Shown here: piece by piece, positions 12,806 to 23,850 of the stretch
How the letters are laid out: the number at the start of each line of letters is the position of its first letter
Position numbering within the stretch: the stretch's first letter is position 1
NCBI RefSeq assembly: GCF_047511655.1
Contig: NC_133401.1
Span: 46,333,570 to 46,397,569 of the forward strand
DNA length: 64,000 nucleotides
From: Castor canadensis
Lineage: Eukaryota; Chordata; Mammalia; Rodentia; Castoridae
Direction of reading: 5' to 3'
Notes under the pieces: model-generated
The model's database searches: none
What the model saw: only the letters and a program-made list of their open reading frames with translations
What the model was told of the DNA's origin: nothing
Made by a program: the position numbers and the translations under genes

Positions 12806-13126
12806 TGGGCTGGGTGTGGTGGCTCAAGCCTGTAATCCTAGCTACTTTGGAGGTGGAGATCAGGAGGATTATAGTTCAAGGCCAGCTTGGGCAAAAAGTT
12901 CATGAGACCCCCATCTGAACCAATGGCTGGGCTCCGTGGCATATGCCTTTCATCCGAGCTATGCGGGGAAGCACAAATAGGAGAATCATAGTCCAGAGTG
13001 GACCAGGCATAAAGCAACACCCTGTCTCTAAAATAACCAACCCCATAAACACTGGCGGAGTGTCTCAAGTTGTATAGTACCTGCTTAATAAGCATGAGAC
13101 CCAGTGTTTAACCATTAGTACTTCCT
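12806..13126 (+). mobile_element. Trimeric SINE (B1-like, B1-like, ID)
   Basis: Two 7SL-like modules follow each other. The first starts GGGCTGGGTGTGGTGGCTCA; the second starts near 12925 with GCTGGGCTCCGTGGC. A tRNA-like ID module follows at about 13051-13126. The L1 target site begins directly at its 3' end. Confidence 0.82.
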
Positions 13127-13142
13127 AAAAAACAAGCCCACA
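13127..13142. repeat. Target-site duplication, left copy (16 bp)
   Basis: AAAAAACAAGCCCACA is found again without mismatch at 19874-19889. The A-rich start fits the preferred nick site of L1 endonuclease (TTTT/A on the other strand). Confidence 0.96.
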
Positions 13143-14317
13143 GCGCCCTGAGTGCTGAAGATTGGGGGAAGGGAATCCTTCCCGGGACTGTAAATAAACA
13201 AGCCAGGCGGGCTGGAGAGCCTTTGGCGGGAGCAGGGTGCGCGCCCAGCACACAGGAGCTGGGAAGCTTGTGAGAGGAGGGAAGACCCACTTCCCACGTG
13301 AACTGTAAACAAACATGGCGGCCGGCAGGAGCAGCAGCACCGCCCAGTAAGCAGGAGCAGGAAAGCTTCTGAAAGTGGCAGTGGGAGGAAAATTTCAGAG
13401 GAGAGGGGGGAAGACCCACCTCCCACATGAACTGTAAATAAACACGCAGGCCTGACAACGCGGGGGCAGTGTCACCTTTCCCAGTGCTTGGAAAGGGGAA
13501 AGCCTGTAGCAAAGGCTCCCACACAGGAGAACTCTGAACAAACAAAGCCTGTGGGACCAGGTGAGTGCTAGCTCACCCCAGAGATCTGCATAAATAATGC
13601 CACCAGCTACAGGCTGAGAGCAGCAGGCAGGCAAGCCACAGTTGCAGATACCACTCTCAGAACTGTCTCCAGATGCTTTTTTTTTCTTTTTCTCCCTACC
13701 TTTGATGAGAGAACAACTGAATTACACCTGCAAGCCGAAAAACTGAAATTGTATTGCATTTGAACTTGGGACACTTGGTGGGGCTTTTGTGTGTGTGTGT
13801 GTGTGTGTGGTTTTGTTCTACTTTATGCATCCCCTTTGATGAGACAACTACAGAACAACATCTGAGGCACCAACTCCAGGACTGGAGATTGAGACAGACA
13901 CCCAAATTATTAAGACTGAAACTGCATTGCATATAAACTTGGAAGTTTTTTGGTTTTTTTTTTTTTAATTTTCTATTTCCATTTTATTTTAATTCATTTT
14001 TATATATAGATATTACTTTCATTTACTTTTTATTTTTTTATCTTTGATTTTCAATCCTCTCTCTGTCTCTCTAATGTCTGTTCAGCTTACTGTCGATTAG
14101 TACACTAACACTCCCTGTTTATACCTTTGAAACTCTCTTGTCTGATACCTTGTTCTGCTTTCTCCCTCTTGTCTGTATATTTGTTTTCCCCTTTTCTTTA
14201 ACTTCTTGCTTTCCATCTCAGCTCACTCTTCCATTCTAAATATTACTATTGTTATTATTACAAGCTAGAAAATACTTAATTACACACAGTACAGGGACAG
14301 TAACAACACCAAGGACA
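13143..14317 (+). promoter_or_regulatory. L1 5' UTR / internal promoter region with degenerate tandem units
   Basis: The region is GC-rich at its start, as expected for an L1 internal promoter. A recurring block, ACTGTAAATAAACA-like and preceded by a CCCAC or CCCGG segment, is found at 13187, 13302, 13431 and (weaker) 13531, so units are roughly 100-130 bases apart. A second imperfect repeat pair is at about 13700-13780 and 13830-13950. A (GT)n run lies at 13789-13809. Confidence 0.72.
13789..13809. repeat. (GT)n microsatellite inside the L1 5' UTR
   Basis: Alternating GT for about 10 units, lying between the two copies of the second 5' UTR repeat. Confidence 0.9.
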
Positions 14318-15520
14318 ATGACGGGAAGACAGAAAAAACAGGGAAACCAGTTTCCCCACAGCAAAAAATTAGTACAGGAACCAGAGGGGAATGAAGAGAA
14401 CAGAAACTCAGATCCAGACTCCAACAAAATGAAGATAAACTATGCCAAAGGACCCAATGAAGCCCACAAGAATAATTTAAAAGAAGACATACTACAAGTA
14501 TTCAATGAGAATTTTATAGAGATGATACTGGATAGGGTCAACCAAAATGTACAGGAGACACTCAAGAAATTCCAAGACAATAAAAATAGAGAATTTGAAA
14601 AAGCAAAAGAAGAAATAAAGGAAACCATAGAAGCACTGTATAAACACCAAAGTGAAAGAGAGAACACAATGAATAAATGGATAAATGAACTCAGGACAAA
14701 AATAGACAACAATAAAGAAGAAAACTGCCAGGATATGGAAAACCTCAGAAAAAAGAACGAAACAGAACTGCAAAACAAAACGGAAGGCCAATCCAGCAGA
14801 ATAGAACAAACAGAAGACAGAATCTCAGAACGTGAAGATGAAATGGTAATTAAAGGAAAAACTGAAGAACTATTAATTAAACAACTCAAGACCTGTGAAA
14901 AGAAAATGCAAGAACTCACTGACTCCATCAAAAGGCCAAACTTGAGAATCATGGGCATCGAAGAAGGAGAAGAGGTGCAAGCGAAGGGAATGCGTAATAT
15001 ATTCAACAAAATAATAATGGAAAATTTCCCAAATCTAGAGAAACATATTCCCATACAAATGCAAGAGGCCTCTAGGACACCAAACAGACCAGATCAAAAT
15101 AGAACTACTCCATGACATATCATCATTAAAACAACAAGTTCAGAAACTAAGGAAAGAATATTGAAGGCTGTAAGAGAGAAAAAACAAGTAACATACAAAG
15201 GTAAACCCATCAAAATCACAGCAGACTTCTCAACAGAAACATTAAAAGCAAGAAGAGCGTGGGGTGAGATCTTCCGGGCACTGAATGAAAAGAACTTCAA
15301 CCCCAGGATACTCTACCCAGCAAAGCTATCATTCAAAATAGATGGAGCAATAAAAGTCTTCCATGATAAGCAGAAACTAAAACAAAATGTGACCACAAAG
15401 CCACCATTACAAAAGATTCTGCAAGGGATCCTGCACACAGAAAGTGACACCCAACTTAACCATGAAAAGGCAGGCAGCACCAAACCACAGGATAAGAAAA
15501 AGCAAGACAGTAGAGAGTAA
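14318..15520 (+). pseudogene. L1 ORF1 (RNA-binding chaperone), one nonsense codon
   Basis: ORF1 protein is the trimeric coiled-coil RNA-binding partner of L1 RNA in the cytoplasmic RNP. I chose the ATG at 14318 because the protein then starts MTGRQKKQGN, a basic start as in other L1 ORF1 proteins; an in-frame ATG at 14249 is less likely. A long Lys/Glu-rich coiled coil covers roughly residues 40-190, followed by the RRM-like segment (KRPNLRIMGIEEG) and the C-terminal domain (KGKPIKITADFSTETLKARR, PRILYPAKLSF). The frame runs unbroken to 15520, about 400 codons, except for a TGA at 15113-15115. Family alignment puts an Arg there, so CGA to TGA is the likely change. The C-terminal domain would be lost. 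Confidence 0.95.
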
Positions 15521-15570
15521 CCTCAAGTTAGGTACACACAATCAAACCTTCAAACAACTAAGACAACTAA

Positions 15571-18500
15571 ATGGCAGGAATCACCACATACCTATCAGTA
15601 CTAACGCTTAATGTTAATGGACTTAATTCACCCATCAAAAGACACCGTTTGACAAAATGGATTAAAAAAGAAGATCCAACAATTTGTTGCTTACAGGAGA
15701 CTCATCTCACCGACAGAAATAAGCATATGCTTACAATGAAAGGCTGGAAGAAGATTTACCAAGCCAATGGCCCCCGAAAACAGTCAGGAGTAGCAATACT
15801 TATCTCTGACAAAGTAGACTTCAAACCTACATTGATCAAACGAGATAAAGAAGGACATTCCATACTAATAAAAGGGGAAATAGACCAAAAGGAAACAATA
15901 ATCATCAATCTGTACGCACCCAATGTCAACGCACCCAATTTCATCAAACATACCCTGAAAGACCTAGAAGCATATATAAACGCCAACACAGTGGTTGTGG
16001 GAGACTTTAACACTCCATTATCATCAACAGATAGGTCATCCAAACAAAAACTCAATAAAGAAATCCAAGATCTAAAATATGCAATAGATCAAGTGGACCT
16101 AGTAGATGTCTACAGAACATTTCATCCAACCTCTACACAATATACATTCTTCTCAGCAGCCCATAGAACCTTCTCCAAAATAGATCTTATCCTAGGGCAC
16201 AAAGCAAGCCTCAGCAAATATAAGAAAATAGAAATAATACCGTGCATACTATCTGACCACAATGCAGTAAAAGTAGAACTCAACAACAAAAGTAAAGACA
16301 AAAAACATGCAAACAGCTGGAAACTAAATAACTCATTACTTAATGAACAATGGATCATCGACGAAATAAAAGAGGAAATTAAAAAGTTCCTGGAAGTCAA
16401 TGAAAATGAAAACACAACCTACCGGAACCTATGGGACACAGCTAAGGCAGTCTTGAGAGGAAAGTTTATAGCCATGAGTGCATATGTTAAAAAGATTGAA
16501 AGATCCCAAATCAATGACCTAATGATACATCTCAAACTCCTAGAAAAACAAGAACAAGGAAATCCCAAAACAAATAGAAGGAGAGAAATAATAAAAATAA
16601 AAGCTGAAATCAACGAAATAGAAACCAAAAAAAGATACAAAGAATTAATGAAACAAAAAGTTGGTTCTTTGAAAAAATAAACAAGATCAATAGACCCCTG
16701 GCAAACCTGACTAAAATGAGGAGAGAAAAAACCCAAATTAGTAGAATTAGGAATGCAAAAGGGGAGATAACAACAAACACCATGGAAGTCCAGGAAATCA
16801 TCAGAGACTACTTTGAGAACCTATATTCAAATAAATTTGAAAATCTAAAAGAAATGGACAGATTTCTAGATACATATGATCATCCAAAACTGAACCAAGA
16901 GGAAATTAATCACCTGAATAGACCTATAACACAAAATGAAATTGAAGCAGCAATCAAGAGTCTCCCCAAAAAGAAAAGTCTAGGACCTGATGGATTCTCT
17001 GCTGAATTCTATCAGACCTTTAAAGAAGAACTGATACCAACCCTCCTTAAACTGTTCCATGAAATAGAAAGGGAAGGAAAACTGCCAAACACATTTTATG
17101 AAGCCAGTATTACACTTATCCCAAAACCAGGCAAAGACACCTCCAAAAAGGAGAACTATAGGCCAATCTCCTTAATGAACATTGATGCAAAAATCCTCAA
17201 CAAAATAATGGCAAACCGAATTCAGCAACACATCAAAAAGATTATTCACCACGACCAAGTAGGCTTCATCCCAGGGATGCAGGGTGGTTCAACATATGAA
17301 AATCAATAAACGTAATAAACCACATTAACAGAAGCAAAGACAAAAACCACTTGATCATCTCAATAGATGCAGAAAAAGCCTTTGATAAGATCCAACATCA
17401 TTTCATGATAAAAGCTCTAAGAAAACTAGGAATAGAAGGAAAGTTCCTCAACATTATAAAAGCTATATATGACAAACCTACAGCCAGGATTATACTTAAT
17501 GGAGAAAAATTAAAACCATTCCCTCTAAAATCAGGAACCAGACAAGGATGCCCACTATCTCCACTCCTATTCAACATAGTACTGGAATTCCTAGCCAGAG
17601 CAATTAGGCAAGAAGAAGGAATAAAAGGAATACAAATAGGTAAAGAAACTGTCAAAATATCCCTATTTGCAGACGACATGATCTTATACCTTAAAGACCC
17701 AAAAAACTCAGAAGCTTCTAGACATCATCAATAGCTATAGCAAGGTAGCAGGATATAAAACCAACATAGAAAAATCATTAGCATTTCTATACACTAACAA
17801 TGAGCAAACGGAAAAAGAATGTATGAAAACAATTCCATTTACAATAGCCTCAAAAAAAATCAAATACTTAGGTGTAAACCTAACAAAAGATGTGAAAGAC
17901 CTCTACAAGGAAAACTATACACTTCTGAAGAAAGAGATTGAGGAAGACTATAGAAAGTGGAGAGATCTCCCATGCTCATGGATTGGTAGAATCAACATAG
18001 TAAAAATGTCGATACTCCCCAAAGTAATCTACATGTTTAATGCAATTCCCATCAAAATTCCAATGACATTCATTAAAGAGATTGAAAAATCTACTGTGAA
18101 ATTTATATGGAAACACAATAGGCCACGAATAGCCAAGGCAATACTCAGTCAAAAGAACAATGCAGGAGGTATCACAATACCTGACTTCAAACTATATTTC
18201 AAAGCAATAACAGTAAAAACAGCATGGTACTGGCACAAAAACAGACATGAAGACCAGTGGAACAGAATAGAGGATCCAGATATGAAGCCACACAAGTATA
18301 AGCAACTTATCTTTGACAAAGGAGCTAAAAATATACGATGGAGAAATAGCAGCCTCTTCAACAAAAACTGCTGGGAAAACTGGTTAGCAGTCTGCAAAAA
18401 ACTGAAACTAGATCCATGTATATCACCCTATACCAAGATTAACTCAAAATGGATCAAGGATCTTAATATCAGACCCCAAACTCTTAAGTTGATACAAGAA

Positions 18501-19382
18501 AGAGTAGGAAATACTCTGGAGTTAGTAGGTATAGGTAAGAACTTTCTCAATGAAACCCCAGCAGCACAGCAACTAAGAGATAGCATAGATAAATGGGACC
18601 TCATAAAACTAAAAAGCTTCTGTTCATCAAAAGAAATGGTCTCTAAACTGAAGAGAACACCCACAGAGTGGGAGAAAATATTTGCCAACTATACATCAGA
18701 CAAAGGACTGATAACCAGAATATACAGGGAACTTAAAAAACTAAATTCTCCCAAAACTAATGAACCAATAAAGAAATGGGCATGTGAACTAAACAGAACT
18801 TTCTCAAAAGAAGAAATTCAAATGGCCAGAAAACACATGAAAAAATGCTCACCATCTCTAGCAATAAAGGAAATGCAAATTAAAACCACACTAAGATTCC
18901 ACCTCACCCCTGTTAGAATAGCCATCATCAGCAACACCACCAACAACAGGTGTTGGTGAAGATGCAGGGAAAAAGGAACCCTCTTACACTGTTGGTGGGA
19001 ATGTAGACTAGTACAACCACTCTGGAAAAAAATTTGGAGGCTACTTAAAAAGCTGGACATCGATCTACCATTTGATCCAGCAATACCACTCTTGGGGATA
19101 TACCCAAAAGACTGTTACTCCAGAGACACCTGCACATCCATGTTTATTGCGGCACTATTCACAATAGCCAAGTTATGGAAACAGCCAAGATGCCCCAGCA
19201 CTGACGAATGGATTAAGAAAATGTGGTATCTATACACAATGGAATTTTATGCAGCCATGAAGAAGAATGAAATGTTATCATTCGCTGGTAAATGGATGGA
19301 ATTGGAGAACATCATTCTGAGTGAGGTTAGCCTGGCTCAAAAAACCAAAAATCGTATGTTCTCCCTCATATGTGGACATTAG
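15571..19382 (+). pseudogene. L1 ORF2 (endonuclease and reverse transcriptase), five lesions
   Basis: ORF2 protein nicks target DNA and copies L1 RNA there. The endonuclease (residues 1 to about 240) keeps N14, E43, Y115, D145, N147, D205, D229 and H230 at the usual L1 positions. Reverse transcriptase follows, with IDAEKAFD near 17363 and the catalytic FADD at 17666-17677. A Cys/His motif lies near 18951-19005. Lesions: a 1-base loss in the A-run at 16655-16659; a 1-base loss near 17284-17287; TGA at 17297-17299; a 5-base loss near 17707-17710; TGA at 18957-18959, which cuts the Cys/His motif. Frame arithmetic across the lesions is self-consistent (frames 1, 0, 2, 0). Without them the product would be about 1,270 residues, normal for L1. 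The start follows ORF1 by 50 bases. Confidence 0.96.
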
Positions 19383-19873
19383 ATCAAGGGCAAACACAAC
19401 AAGGGGATTGGACTATGAGCACATGATAAAAGCGAGAGCACACAAGGGAGGGGTGAGGATAGGTAAGACACCTAAAAAACTAGCTAGCATTTGTTGCCCT
19501 TAACGCAGAGAAACTAAAGCAAATACTTTAAAGCAACTGAGGCCAATAGGAAAAGGGGACCAGGAACTAGAGAAAAGGTTAGATCAAAAAGAATTAACCT
19601 AGAAGGTAACACCCATGCACAGGAAATCAATGTGAGTCAATGCCCTGTATAGCTATCCTTATCTCAACCAGCAAAAACCCTTGTTCCTTCCTATTATTGC
19701 TTATACTCTCTGTACAACAAAATTAGAGATAAGGGCAAAATAGTTTCTGCTGGGTATTGAGGGGGGAGGGAGAGGGAGGGGGCGGAGTGGGTGGTAAGGG
19801 AGGGGGTGGGGGCAGGGGGGAGAAATGAACCAAGCCTTGTATGCACACATGAATAATAAAAGAAAAAAAAAAC
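19383..19873 (+). other. L1 3' UTR with G-rich polypurine tract and A-rich tail
   Basis: From about 19758 to 19824 the strand is nearly all G and A with many runs of three or more G, a layout able to form G-quadruplexes. Such tracts are a known feature of mammalian L1 3' UTRs. AATAAA at 19855-19860 is followed by the A-rich tail. The same tract is present in antisense at about 1728-1795 and 60413-60475. Confidence 0.9.
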
Positions 19874-19889
19874 AAAAAACAAGCCCACA
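19874..19889. repeat. Target-site duplication, right copy (16 bp)
   Basis: Exact copy of 13127-13142, following the L1 A-rich tail. Confidence 0.96.
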
Positions 19890-21013
19890 ATAACAACCAA
19901 ACCTCCTCCCCCCCAAGAAAAAAAATAATAACAACAACAGAAAGCCATGCCTGGTTGGCTATTGGATCCCGGTAGAGCCTGAATGAATGGACTGTAGGTT
20001 ACCAAGTGAGTGTATGATCTCAACTTTCGATAATAAACTGGTGCTATCTAACCCATCGAGCCATAAAATTGAACATGTACATTATAGCAACTCCATTCTG
20101 AAATGTAATTTGAATCCAGAGAGCAGGTATGAGCAGGTCCAAAAGGCAAAAGCAAAAGGCATAATATTTGGCTCAGACTGCCAGGGTACCTGCTCCTGAT
20201 GCTTCACTGTCTGTTCCTCAGCTCACATCTATGACTTCATGACTGCTTCCCTCTGACCAGTGAAAGGAAGATGGCCCCATAGGCTAGGAAAACAGCCAAG
20301 ACACAATAACATCACTAGGTGTGCTGAGGAGGGTGAGCAATGGAGAAGGGACAGTCTCCCAGTGGACACAACTCAGGATGTGTATCTAATTGCTCACTTG
20401 GTGTTAAAATAGAGATGGCCTCAGGTGCAAACCTATATTGATTCATAGCAGGGACTAACACATCTACTTGCTGTTCAGATTAGCAATGAGCAAATTGGAA
20501 AACTATTGACAAAGAGTTCTGGGGGAAAGAGATGAGGATGTTGCTCTCAGAATGGATATGGAGTATTAAGAAATTGATATGACATGTAAATGTGTACCAG
20601 GGGGCATCCACTTTGGAGGGGATCCTACTGAAAACCTTGCAAGGAGACAAGGAACTCATTATCTAGATGACAGACACTCTAGAACTTACTTAATGGGTCC
20701 ATGTGCAACGTGGCCATAGCAGCTGGGATAGAGGCTATGTGTGGGCTCAATGACATGGATTTTCCCTTGCCAAGGCTGATCTGGCTACTGCAGAGCTGAA
20801 TGACTGATCTCCTAAAAGCAGAGGCTAATGCTGAGCCTCTGTGTGGTACCATTTTGCAAGAGCCAAGCTAGTTACCTTGTGACAGATTAGTTATATTTTA
20901 TCGCTCTCCATAATGCAGAGCACATTTCATAAAGGATTTGTCTTTGCTTACAATGTTTCAGATAGTACTACCTTTTATGAACTAACAGAATGCCTTCTTT
21001 ATTCACTGTCAAA
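19890..21013. other. Anonymous sequence, possibly old ERV/MaLR internal
   Basis: From about 20.3 to 20.9 kb the wording resembles decayed retroviral internal sequence, and a MaLR-like LTR follows at 21014, but I cannot identify a domain. Confidence 0.3.
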
Positions 21014-21366
21014 TTCTGTATTAGTCTCTTCATGCTGCTATAACAAAATACCCAGAACTGGGTAGTTTACAGATAATAGAAATCTATTTCAACTCAGGGT
21101 ATGCATATGAGGGCCACTTTCAGATGAGAGGAACACTCTCTGCTTCTAAGATGGTGCTCTGAATCCTGTATCCTTACCTAGTAGAAGAGCAGAGAGCGAA
21201 GGAGGCAGGAATGCTGTGTGAAGCCCCTTATACATCCTTAATCCAGTTCACAAGGGCAAACCCTCATGAACTAATGACTTTCCACAGACCCCTTTCTAAT
21301 CTTGTTGCATTGAGAATTAAGTTTCAACATGAATTTGAAAGGGGACACAAATATTCAAACCATACA
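21014..21366 (-). mobile_element. MaLR-type LTR (THE1/MST/MLT1 relatives)
   Basis: The opening, CTGTATTAGTCTCTTCATGC followed by ACAAAATACCCAGAACTGGG, is the antisense 3' end typical of MaLR LTRs. The other edge holds the antisense of the usual LTR start. It is moderately diverged. Confidence 0.6.
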
Positions 21367-23060
21367 CTATCCCATGCTTCATCACTTCTGATCACATTGT
21401 ATGGCAAAGGGAGCAAGGTATTACCCCATACCCTGTAGAAGCTCTTTAATAGAATGATAAGGTGCTTGGTAAAGGCTCAGTCATGCTGCCCCCTGAAGGG
21501 TGGGGTACGTCTTTCGGGACAAGATTTTTGCCTTAAGCTAACAGCTGTTTCTGTCTTCACAGTCAGAATGCATGGTTCCAAGAAGTGAGGAAGAAGTTAG
21601 AGTAGTTCCTCTTATTAATATTCCCAATAGTTCACTTGAATTTTTGCTTCCATTGCCTGTGAATGTGGTTCTGGAGGTTCTGAAGTGCAAGGGAGTAATG
21701 CTCCAGTTAATCAGAAGGATTTAACTAAAAAATGAGACTGTGACCATTTTTGACTCTTCGTGCTGACGAATCTACAGAGCTACAGATAGGTCGCTATGTA
21801 TGCTGGGGTAACTGATCTGAATTTCCTCAGAGAGATTATATTTCTGGTACAGAATAGGGGGAAAAAGACTGTGTTTAGAGTGCAAAAGAATGACTAGAGT
21901 GCCTTTTAATATTCCTTTGCCCAATAGTAAAGTCAATGGAAAATTCTGGACACCCCATAAAGATGTGACCTTTAAGTATACAGATTAGCAGGAATGAAGT
22001 TTTAGGGTACTTCTCCCAAAAAAGAACTCCATCCAGTCAAAATGAGGACAGAAGTTGAGGGAAACAGGGAATGGGCATAGAAAAAGAGCCAAAATTTCCA
22101 ATTTAGGTATTGGCACTAGCTGAAGAGGTAGGAAGTATAATTACATATTTTCCCTCTTCCCACCCTCTTATGGCATACAAAGAAAACCAGTAATATTAAT
22201 ATTTTAGGTCTCAGGAAGGAGGATCACTAAATTACCATTGCATTGCACTGATAGGCAAGCTGAAGATATATGTGTGCCTTGTATTAGGAACACAAACTTT
22301 TAGTTCATTTGAAGAAGAAGTATGGACCAAGAGTGGAAAAGAATGGGCTCTGCTATACACCTGCCATTGGCCATTTTAGAACATTCACCATCCTTCTGCA
22401 CACTTCTTCATGCCATAGGAATTATATGAACAAACCATCTAAGTCTCCAGGGTTAATGGAGCCTCAGCTGGAGACTGAAGGAAGAGAGAGAATCAGAGTT
22501 CAAGATATTTATCCCACTGCCTTCATCCATAGCAGGAGGGAGCCTCTCTGGCTAGTTCTAGTCACTACTTCTCTCCATAGTCATTCTGCATGACTGACTC
22601 CTTTTGAATGTGGGCAATGTTTGTCTTTACTAAGGGTGTAGCCTTGGTAACAATGCAATTATTATTATCCCTGTGGCACTCAATATCTTTCATGCTTTTT
22701 TCCCTATACCCTGCCCTTGTCTTGTAAGTGCTCTTCTTATGAATCCTCTTTAAGTTATTCTAACTTTTTAGCAGCAATTTCCTTCTTGTTCCATGATAGA
22801 AATAATGGGTGATATTGTAGCATTTGTGTATGTTGATCAGAATGATCTTATAGGGAGGAAAAACTTGATGATGCAGAGGAGAAGAAGAAACATAAGAGAG
22901 AAAGTCTTCAGTACATGACAGGGATGGGGAGTAATTGGCTTTAGTACAGAGCAGGTAACAGGAGGAAGGGCAGGGAGGATGATGGATTTGCTGGTTGACA
23001 GAACATGTAAGTTGATTTTTGTTGCTTTTATTTTCTCAGTGAATGAAATAAGGTACGTTC
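21367..23060. other. Anonymous sequence
   Basis: No gene, RNA or clear repeat. Decayed MaLR internal sequence is possible because MaLR LTRs lie on both sides, but they are in opposite orientations, so they are not one provirus. Confidence 0.35.
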
Positions 23061-23147
23061 ATTAGAAAAAATTAAATAAGACATAAAAAAGCTCTATAAA
23101 GAAAAAAGTGGTAAGTTGGACATCATTAAAATTATGAATATCTGTTT
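23061..23147 (+). mobile_element. Old L1 fragment, left part
   Basis: GACATCATTAAAATTATGAA-like text is a familiar part of late L1 ORF2. It continues at about 23490 after a MaLR LTR. Confidence 0.55.
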
Positions 23148-23485
23148 TCTATGGCTTGGATATGTTCTGTTCAAAATTCAGGTGTTGCCACTGTGATTGT
23201 ATTAGTGCTGGTTCTTTTGAGAGTTGCTTAGGCCTTGAGAGCTCTTCCCTTGTCCCTTATAAAACAGTGTCACTCAGTTCAGCTCTTCTTGCCCTCTGCC
23301 TTTTACCATGAGGACACAGTGTCCTTCCCCTCTAGTGGAGCCATCTTGGAAGCAGAGAGCAGCCCTCACCAGGCAAGCAAACCTGCTGCACCTTGCCTTG
23401 GACTTTCCAGTCTCCAGAACTGTGAGCAAATAAATTACTTTTTTAAATCAACTAACCAGGCTCAAGGTAATGTGTTATAGCAGAA
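23148..23485 (+). mobile_element. MaLR-type LTR (MST/MLT1-like)
   Basis: The start resembles the TGATATGGTTTGGA-type MaLR opening (here TATGGCTTGGATATG). GACACAGTG and CCAGAACTGTGAGCAAATAA-like segments follow, the latter being the conserved polyadenylation region. It splits an older L1. Confidence 0.7.
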
Positions 23486-23489
23486 CAAA

Positions 23490-23850
23490 TTGACTATGGT
23501 CCTGCTCATCAAAACACCAATAAAGGGTGAGAAGACATGGTCTAAAGAGAATTTGGAGAAGATATTTACAATACATATTAACATTAAAGAACACATATCT
23601 ATGATACATGAAGAATTATAAACAAAAAAATCCCATTTAAAAATATTGCCTTTAAATGAGCAGAATACTTGCACTGGAACTTGATCAAAAGTATCTAAAT
23701 GGCCAAAAACATATGGGAAAGTGCTCAACATAGTTATTGCTTGGAGAAAAATGCAAATTAAATCACAATGAAATACCTCCAAATAGTTAACAGCTAACGT
23801 TTTAAAGACTGACGATAGCAAGCATTGACGGAGAGTTGGAAATTAGCCTG
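23490..23850 (+). mobile_element. Old L1 fragment, right part
   Basis: Contains L1 ORF2 3' wording such as GCTCAACATAGTTATTG and AAATGCAAATTAAATCACAA. All frames are broken. Confidence 0.7.

Larger units (their letters stand above)
13143..19873 (+). mobile_element. Full-length L1 LINE, recently inserted, now inactive
   Basis: A complete L1 of about 6.7 kb has a GC-rich 5' UTR (13143-14317), ORF1, a 50-base spacer, ORF2, a 3' UTR with a polypurine G-rich tract, AATAAA at 19855 and an A-rich tail. Perfect 16-bp target duplications define both ends exactly. The two partial copies in this window (1669-3914 and 60354-61081) belong to the same subfamily and look only a few percent different by eye, so this lineage was active recently. 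This copy is disabled by one nonsense codon in ORF1 and two nonsense codons plus three deletions in ORF2. Confidence 0.97.

Noticed and set aside
13108..13634. Overlapping minus-strand frames up to 145 codons
   Set aside because: They lie in the GC-rich L1 5' UTR. Repeated peptide wording reflects the tandem DNA units, not a gene.
14440..15054. Long minus-strand frame (204 codons) opposite L1 ORF1
   Set aside because: It is the shadow of the A-rich ORF1 coiled coil; the translation is hydrophobic Ser/Leu/Phe text with no domain.
17398..17679. Minus-strand frame inside ORF2 reverse transcriptase
   Set aside because: Antisense of a coding region. A related frame at 3868-4137 is the same shadow in the other copy.
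21014..23485. One provirus bounded by the two MaLR LTRs
   Set aside because: The LTRs are in opposite orientation and differ in sequence, so they are independent insertions.
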